From contig NZ_QUEE01000016.1 in assembly GCF_003477885.1 (NCBI RefSeq), positions 45,770-109,769 of the forward strand: a DNA stretch of 64,000 nt, given 5' to 3'. The first letter of the stretch is position 1; each line of letters starts with the position of its first letter. The DNA comes from Lachnotalea sp. AF33-28 (lineage in GTDB: Bacteria; Bacillota; Clostridia; Lachnospirales; Lachnospiraceae). The position numbers and the translations under genes are program-made. Positions 59,922-64,000 of the stretch are shown here, piece by piece. The notes beneath the pieces are model-generated. The model was not told where the DNA came from, did no database searches, and saw only the letters and a program-made list of their open reading frames with translations.

Positions 59922-60005
59922 GAAAACTAATACACTGTTTTATTGAGCCGCCTCTTGCGGCGGATCGTTTCAGCGGCATACTGCCTTCCAGCCGCAGTGC
60001 GAATT

Positions 60006-60908
60006 TTACATAGCGGCATTAATGGCTGCTACCGCCCCGTCTGCAACAGCAGTTGCGGCCTGACGAACCTGCTTGACGCAGATATCGCCGGCGGCATATA
60101 CGCCTGGAATCGATGTTTCCATCTTATCATTCACTGCGATATAACCGTCCTTTAAGCTTAATCCCGCATAAAGCCCAGTGTTGGGAGTGGAGCCTGCATA
60201 GATGAATATGCCGCAGCCACTGTCATTTACGGTACGGACCTCGCCGGTTCTTATATCTGTAAGTGTAAGGCTTTCCACCCGGTCTTCCCCGCTGACGGCG
60301 GTCAGCCTTGTATTCAGGAGCACTTCAATATTGTCTGCGGCTTCGACTTTTCTTAAAAATTCCGGAATTGTACCCAGTTTCTCCTCAAAATGTATGATGG
60401 TGAGCTTATCGGCAAAACGAGCCAGATAGAGCGCTTCCTTCACCGCGCCGTCCGCTCCTCCGACCACATAGATATGTTTGCCCGTAAAGGCTGCCCCATC
60501 CTTCGTTGCATTGCCGCCCACGCCTTTTTTAAACAGCTTCTCCTCACCGGGTATGCCCAGCTTTCTGGGCGTGGTACCGTTTGCGAGAATCAGACGGCGG
60601 GCTTTATAGGTCTGACCTCCTGCGGTCACCTCTTTACACTCGCCCTCCAGGCTGACCGCAGTCACTTCTGCAAATAAAAATTCAACACCCGCGCCCCTTG
60701 CCTGCGCCTCCAGCCTGGCGGCAAAGGTCCCGCCGGTTTCCTCTTCCATAATCGCGCTGTAATGAGTTACTGTAGAAACCTTGCCGATCAGGCCGCCGAT
60801 TCTGTCCTTTTCAATGACCAGAGTGCTTTTCCCTCTGCTCACCGCATAGATGGAAGCGCTGATCCCGGCCGGGCCTGCGCCTATAATAATGATATCATAT
60901 TCTTTCAT
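60006..60908 (-). CDS. Thioredoxin-reductase-like flavoprotein lacking the CxxC
   Basis: A 300-residue FAD/NAD(P) protein. The FAD motif is IIIGAGPAGISASIYA, the NAD(P) motif VVGGADGAVKEALYLARFA, and the C-terminal FAD loop PGVYAAGDICVKQVRQAATAVADG, all as in thioredoxin reductase. The position that normally carries the redox-active CATC reads NATK (GNATKDGAAF), so both cysteines are lost. It cannot use the standard disulfide relay and may reduce another acceptor. The start at 60908 was chosen for its AGGAGG site; the frame extends 21 codons further up. It has its own promoter. Confidence 0.82.
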   Translation of the reverse strand: MKEYDIIIIGAGPAGISASIYAVSRGKSTLVIEKDRIGGLIGKVSTVTHYSAIMEEETGGTFAARLEAQARGAGVEFLFAEVTAVSLEGECKEVTAGGQTYKARRLILANGTTPRKLGIPGEEKLFKKGVGGNATKDGAAFTGKHIYVVGGADGAVKEALYLARFADKLTIIHFEEKLGTIPEFLRKVEAADNIEVLLNTRLTAVSGEDRVESLTLTDIRTGEVRTVNDSGCGIFIYAGSTPNTGLYAGLSLKDGYIAVNDKMETSIPGVYAAGDICVKQVRQAATAVADGAVAAINAAM

Positions 60909-60974
60909 GTACATCCTCCTGTATACTCCCGAACTGTTGCATATTGCCTGTTGCGTGTTAGAAATACTCATAAA

Positions 60975-61003
60975 ATTATAACAGACATTAAGTATAATGT
61001 TAA
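60975..61003 (-). promoter_or_regulatory. Promoter of the thioredoxin-reductase-like gene
   Basis: On the minus strand, -35 TTAACA (60998-61003), 17-bp spacer, -10 TATAAT (60975-60980), in a strongly AT-rich region. Confidence 0.65.
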
Positions 61004-61069
61004 ATTATTTATATTAATATATCAATAAATTGTATTTATTATATTTTTATTGCTGCCGAAACAATCACT

Positions 61070-61200
61070 CATGACTAAGTATGGTTCTCTCATGCGTGGG
61101 AGGTCTACACGGCAGCATGCGGCAGTTCTGATCTGCCAGTAAAGCAGCGTATGATGCGGCGGGCTTAAGGCAGCTGTGGACAGCGCTGTGTATTGTTACA
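61070..61200. repeat. Degenerate repeat material in the gap before the GH43 gene
   Basis: TATGGTTCTCTCATGCGTGG and later GCAGCATGCGGCAG and AAAGCAGCGTATGA recall parts of the family A arms, but are too diverged to align end to end. Otherwise the 374-bp gap holds only the two promoters annotated separately. Confidence 0.3.
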
Positions 61201-61206
61201 CTTTAT

Positions 61207-61235
61207 TTGACATACCCCCCGCCAGATATTAAACT
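61207..61235 (+). promoter_or_regulatory. Promoter of the GH43 gene
   Basis: Consensus -35 TTGACA (61207-61212), 17-bp spacer with a C6 run, -10 TAAACT (61230-61235). Confidence 0.75.
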
Positions 61236-61282
61236 ATATAGGAACAAACACAATCTATAAAACAGGAGAGAAGTGAAGCGCT

Positions 61283-62119
61283 ATGAAATCATCCGAAATC
61301 AGAATCAGAGATCCCTTTATACTAAGCGATGCCAAGAGCGGAACCTATTACCTCTACGGAACCACAGACAAACTGCCGTGGGGCGGTCCGGGAGAGGGGT
61401 TTGATGTCTATGCAGGCCGGGATCTTGTAAACTGGGAAGGGCCGTATCCGGCATTTCGAAAGTCGAAAGATTTCTGGGCCGAAGAAAATTTCTGGGCTCC
61501 CGAGGTACATAAAGTTGACGGCACTTATTATATGTTTGCCAGCTTTAAAGCCAAAGGTAAAAGCCGGGGAACGCAGATCTTAAAGTCAGAGAGCCCTCTG
61601 GGCCCATTTGTCCCGATCTCGGAAGGGCCTGTGACGCCTGAGACTTGGGAATGCCTGGACGGCACCTTTTATGAACAGGACGGTGAGCCCTGGATCATAT
61701 TCTGCCATGAATGGACACAGATCAGAAACGGCGCGGTATGCGCCATGAGGCTGTCCGCAGGGCTTAAGGAGGCAGCAGGTGAACCGCAGGTGCTCTTTCA
61801 CGCTAAAGATGCGCCCTGGGTGCGCGCCGCCGGGGAGGGGGATAACTATGTGACGGACGGCCCGTTTCTTTTTAACGAAGGAGGGCGGCTCTATATGCTC
61901 TGGTCAAGCTTTGCCGCTACAGGGTATGCCATGGGGCTGGCGGTGAGTGAGAGCGGCAGAGTGGACGGCCCCTGGAGACAGATGGAGCGGCCGCTGGATG
62001 TGAAAGACGGCGGGCATGGAATGATCTTTGAATCCTTTGAAGGGAAAAAATATTTGATCTACCATGCGCCCAATAAGACCCCGCTTGAGAGGCCGGTCAT
62101 GGTGGATTTTAGTTTTTAG
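61283..62119 (+). CDS. Glycoside hydrolase family 43-like enzyme
   Basis: A 278-residue single-domain five-bladed beta-propeller of the GH43 type. The catalytic base Asp is in IRDPFIL, the second Asp in CLDGTFYEQDGEPW, and NFWAPEVHKVDGTYYMFASF is a family signature. GH43 enzymes hydrolyse arabinose or xylose linkages. There is no signal peptide, so it acts inside the cell. GGAGAGAAG precedes the ATG. It stands alone with its own promoter. The exact substrate cannot be read from the sequence. Confidence 0.85.
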   Translation: MKSSEIRIRDPFILSDAKSGTYYLYGTTDKLPWGGPGEGFDVYAGRDLVNWEGPYPAFRKSKDFWAEENFWAPEVHKVDGTYYMFASFKAKGKSRGTQILKSESPLGPFVPISEGPVTPETWECLDGTFYEQDGEPWIIFCHEWTQIRNGAVCAMRLSAGLKEAAGEPQVLFHAKDAPWVRAAGEGDNYVTDGPFLFNEGGRLYMLWSSFAATGYAMGLAVSESGRVDGPWRQMERPLDVKDGGHGMIFESFEGKKYLIYHAPNKTPLERPVMVDFSF

Positions 62120-62178
62120 TGCTGATCCTGTTCCTTGTCTCATAAGTATGTAAGAGTAAAGGAAACAGGAGGATTACT

Positions 62179-62715
62179 ATGGATCAGGAAACGTTTATCT
62201 ATCAGGACAGCGCTCCGTACCCGCCCATAGAGGTGTGCGGGCCGAATTTAGTATATGCGGCGGAGATGCTAAGCAACATCGGCTCCTGTAATTCGGAGAT
62301 GTCGGCGGTCAGCCTGTATTTTTATAACAGCCTGATATCAAAAGAGCCGTATGCGCAGATCGCGGAGTGCTTCCAGCACATCATGATCGTGGAAATGCAT
62401 CATCTGGATATGTACGGGCAGCTGGCGTACCGGCTGGGCGCGGATCCCAGGCTGTGGAGCTATTCCGGCCGGCGGGCTTCATACTGGTCGCCGGGCTGCA
62501 ATCAGTATCCGTGCCAGCTGGAGCCGCTGCTTAGGAATGCGATCAAGGGAGAAAATGAAGCGATAATGAAATACCGGCGTCAGGCGGAGCGGATTAAGGA
62601 CGAGAATATAGTGGCGATTCTGAACCGGATCATACTGGATGAAAAGTGCCATATCCACATATTCGACCAGCTCTACCGGACCTATGTGCTGGACAGGGGC
62701 GGTCAGGAGTCCTGA
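62179..62715 (+). CDS. Ferritin-like domain protein
   Basis: A 178-residue four-helix protein. The di-iron pattern is visible: Glu in the SEMSAVSLYFYNSL helix, EMHHLDMYGQLA, then GENEAIMKYRRQAERI and DEKCHIHIFDQLY. It resembles the ferritin-like/rubrerythrin-type or CotJC-like proteins found in spore formers; a central segment (about 90-115, WSPGCNQYPCQLEP) is unusual. It may detoxify iron or oxygen, or be a spore component. AACAGGAGG precedes the ATG. It starts 59 bp after the GH43 gene. Confidence 0.7.
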   Translation: MDQETFIYQDSAPYPPIEVCGPNLVYAAEMLSNIGSCNSEMSAVSLYFYNSLISKEPYAQIAECFQHIMIVEMHHLDMYGQLAYRLGADPRLWSYSGRRASYWSPGCNQYPCQLEPLLRNAIKGENEAIMKYRRQAERIKDENIVAILNRIILDEKCHIHIFDQLYRTYVLDRGGQES

Positions 62716-62875
62716 CAGAGGGCTGTATCCGAGGTGTGCGCGCAGAATCCGCGTGCACCTTGGATCCGCCGCAGGAGAACTAGTGTACTGACATATTTAC
62801 ATAAATTGTCTATTGACTGTTAGCAAGGATCAAGGCGCGTGCAAATGGATGTTCAGTCAGGGAGATAAAAATATT

Positions 62876-64000
62876 ATGAGTAAGCTATCAGAGAAAAAAA
62901 CAGCTAAAAAAGCCAGGCAGAATACGGCGGCAGGATATCTGGGACTGTTGTGCACCGGCTTTTTAGCCGGGATTTTAGGCGGCCCGGGAGCATTCGCGTG
63001 CATTGAAAGAGCTGCGCGGCCGGCGCAGTATCTGATTGTGCTGGCGCTGATGCTGTTTATTGCGGTACTGGCGTTTCAGATGCAGGTGATTGTGCATGAG
63101 GGTGGACATCTGCTGTTCGGACTGCTGTGCGGATACCGTTTTCTTTCCTTCAGGATCGGAAGCCTTATGTTAATAAAAACCGGAGAGGGGTTTCGGATCA
63201 GAAGGTTTACTCTGAAGGGAACGGGGGGACAGTGTCTGATGATTCCCCCGGAAAGAAAACGGTACAGAAACGGTGCAGTTTGCTACAACCTGGGCGGAAT
63301 TGTTTTAAACGGGATGCTCTCCGTTCTGTTTTTGATCCTGTATCTTTTATATCCGGACATGCCTTTTCTGTCCTTTTTCCTATTTACTATGGCGTTTACC
63401 GGTCTGTTTATCGCATGGACGAACGGGGTGCCGAAACTTAGAATGGGACTTCCCAATGACGGCAGCAACGCAGTCTCCGTCAAGCGGGATGAAGCAGCCG
63501 ACCGGGCTTTAAACCTGCAGCTTACGGTAAGCGCGGAGCTGGCGGAAGGGTTTAGAATCAGGGATTTGCCAAAGGAATGGTTTCTCCTTCCAGAGGATGC
63601 GGATCTGTCCGACCCTCTGATCTGCGGCACTCTATATTTGGAATGCTGCCGATACGGCGATCTGCATGAATTTCAGGAAGCGTCCGGCAGGATACGTCAG
63701 TATCTAAGGGAAGCGCCCGGACTGACGGAAATCCATAAGTATGAGATGCGCTGCGATCTTTTGTATTACGAACTGCTGGGCGAGTGCCGCAAAGAGGAGA
63801 TAGAGGCGCTCTGCACAGAGGGGCTGAATAAATACCGTAAGATGACCTCCTCCTATCTGTCGAGAATCCGTCTGGCATATGCGTATGCCCTTCTGGCAGA
63901 GGAGGATGAGCAAACGGCGCTGGGCCTAAAGGAGCGGTTTGATAAACAGGCATTAAAGTATCCTTATTCCGGAGAGGCTCAAAGTGAACGGGAGTATATG
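62876..64000 (+). CDS. M50-type membrane metalloprotease (3' end beyond the window)
   Basis: An open frame of 375 codons runs to the window edge with no stop. Two membrane helices lie at about residues 20-42 and 52-75, with the zinc motif VIVHEGGHLLFG (H74, E75, H78) at the second. Two further helices follow, then GLPNDGSNA, which resembles the N-x-x-P-x-x-D-G metal-ligand region of M50 site-2-type proteases. The remaining 170 residues look like a helical TPR-type domain. Such proteases process membrane proteins or peptides. The ribosome binding site is GGGAG. The substrate is unknown. Confidence 0.72.
   Translation, partial: MSKLSEKKTAKKARQNTAAGYLGLLCTGFLAGILGGPGAFACIERAARPAQYLIVLALMLFIAVLAFQMQVIVHEGGHLLFGLLCGYRFLSFRIGSLMLIKTGEGFRIRRFTLKGTGGQCLMIPPERKRYRNGAVCYNLGGIVLNGMLSVLFLILYLLYPDMPFLSFFLFTMAFTGLFIAWTNGVPKLRMGLPNDGSNAVSVKRDEAADRALNLQLTVSAELAEGFRIRDLPKEWFLLPEDADLSDPLICGTLYLECCRYGDLHEFQEASGRIRQYLREAPGLTEIHKYEMRCDLLYYELLGECRKEEIEALCTEGLNKYRKMTSSYLSRIRLAYAYALLAEEDEQTALGLKERFDKQALKYPYSGEAQSEREYM

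Overview
The window looks like a piece of a Gram-positive, low-to-middle GC, anaerobic gut bacterium of the Clostridia, most likely a Lachnospiraceae member. The reasons are strong AGGAGG-type ribosome binding sites, sigma-A promoters with 17-bp spacers, a wall-anchored thioester adhesin, TPP and yybP-ykoY (Mn2+) riboswitches with terminator-type expression platforms, a DarA-type c-di-AMP receptor, ThiW/ThiM-style thiamin salvage, and several plant- or mucin-glycan hydrolases. This assignment is inferred from gene content; no 16S or marker search could be run. Most of the window reads as ordinary chromosome. The accessory-looking parts are a lone DUF262/DUF1524 gene, an AAA ATPase plus TOPRIM-like pair, gene remnants, and many palindromic intergenic repeats.

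Layout. 0-8 kb: a phospholipase D-like protein, a DUF2975 membrane protein, the TldD/TldE protease pair, an Xre-type regulator and a MATE exporter. 8-16.7 kb: a transposase-family remnant, a 1151-residue thioester/SpaA surface protein, asd, galM, and the divergent yeiH-like exporter and LysR regulator. 16.8-23.5 kb: a c-di-AMP receptor with a CorA transporter, a GH2 glycosidase, type II pantothenate kinase, a HAD hydrolase and a DUF1846 protein. 23.6-28.2 kb: a TPP-riboswitch-controlled thiC-thiW-thiD-thiM-thiE operon carrying a hairpin MITE between the riboswitch terminator and thiC. 28.5-33.6 kb: a VanZ-like protein, a pentapeptide-repeat protein, the AAA ATPase/TOPRIM-like pair and a lipoprotein. 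33.6-37.1 kb: pstC-pstA-pstB-phoU without pstS. 37.1-41.3 kb: a CAP-domain secreted protein, an HD-domain protein, a zinc-ribbon protein, and an apparent Mn2+ riboswitch in front of two SPFH (HflK/HflC-like) genes. 41.6-46.7 kb: metY, the NAD-salvage group nrtR-pncA-pncB, and def. 46.8-51.9 kb: a DUF1538 membrane protein with a PII-like partner, a diguanylate cyclase, a decayed flavodoxin-like gene and an intact one. 52-64 kb: two convergent GH78-type rhamnosidase genes with an AraC regulator, the DUF262/DUF1524 protein, a thioredoxin-reductase-like flavoprotein without its CxxC, a GH43 protein, a ferritin-like protein and a truncated M50-type metalloprotease.

How the genes work together. Four groups are coherent circuits. 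The thi operon makes HMP de novo (ThiC), imports and phosphorylates thiazole (ThiW, ThiM) and joins the two (ThiE), under TPP control. NrtR, with a well-placed inverted repeat over its own promoter, probably controls PncA/PncB nicotinamide salvage. The pst-phoU operon lies behind a PhoP-box-like promoter. The rhamnosidase genes sit beside an AraC regulator.

The most notable observations are the ATPase/TOPRIM-like pair, which looks like an unassigned two-gene nuclease system; the Mn2+ riboswitch in front of HflKC-like genes; and at least three families of palindromic intergenic repeats.
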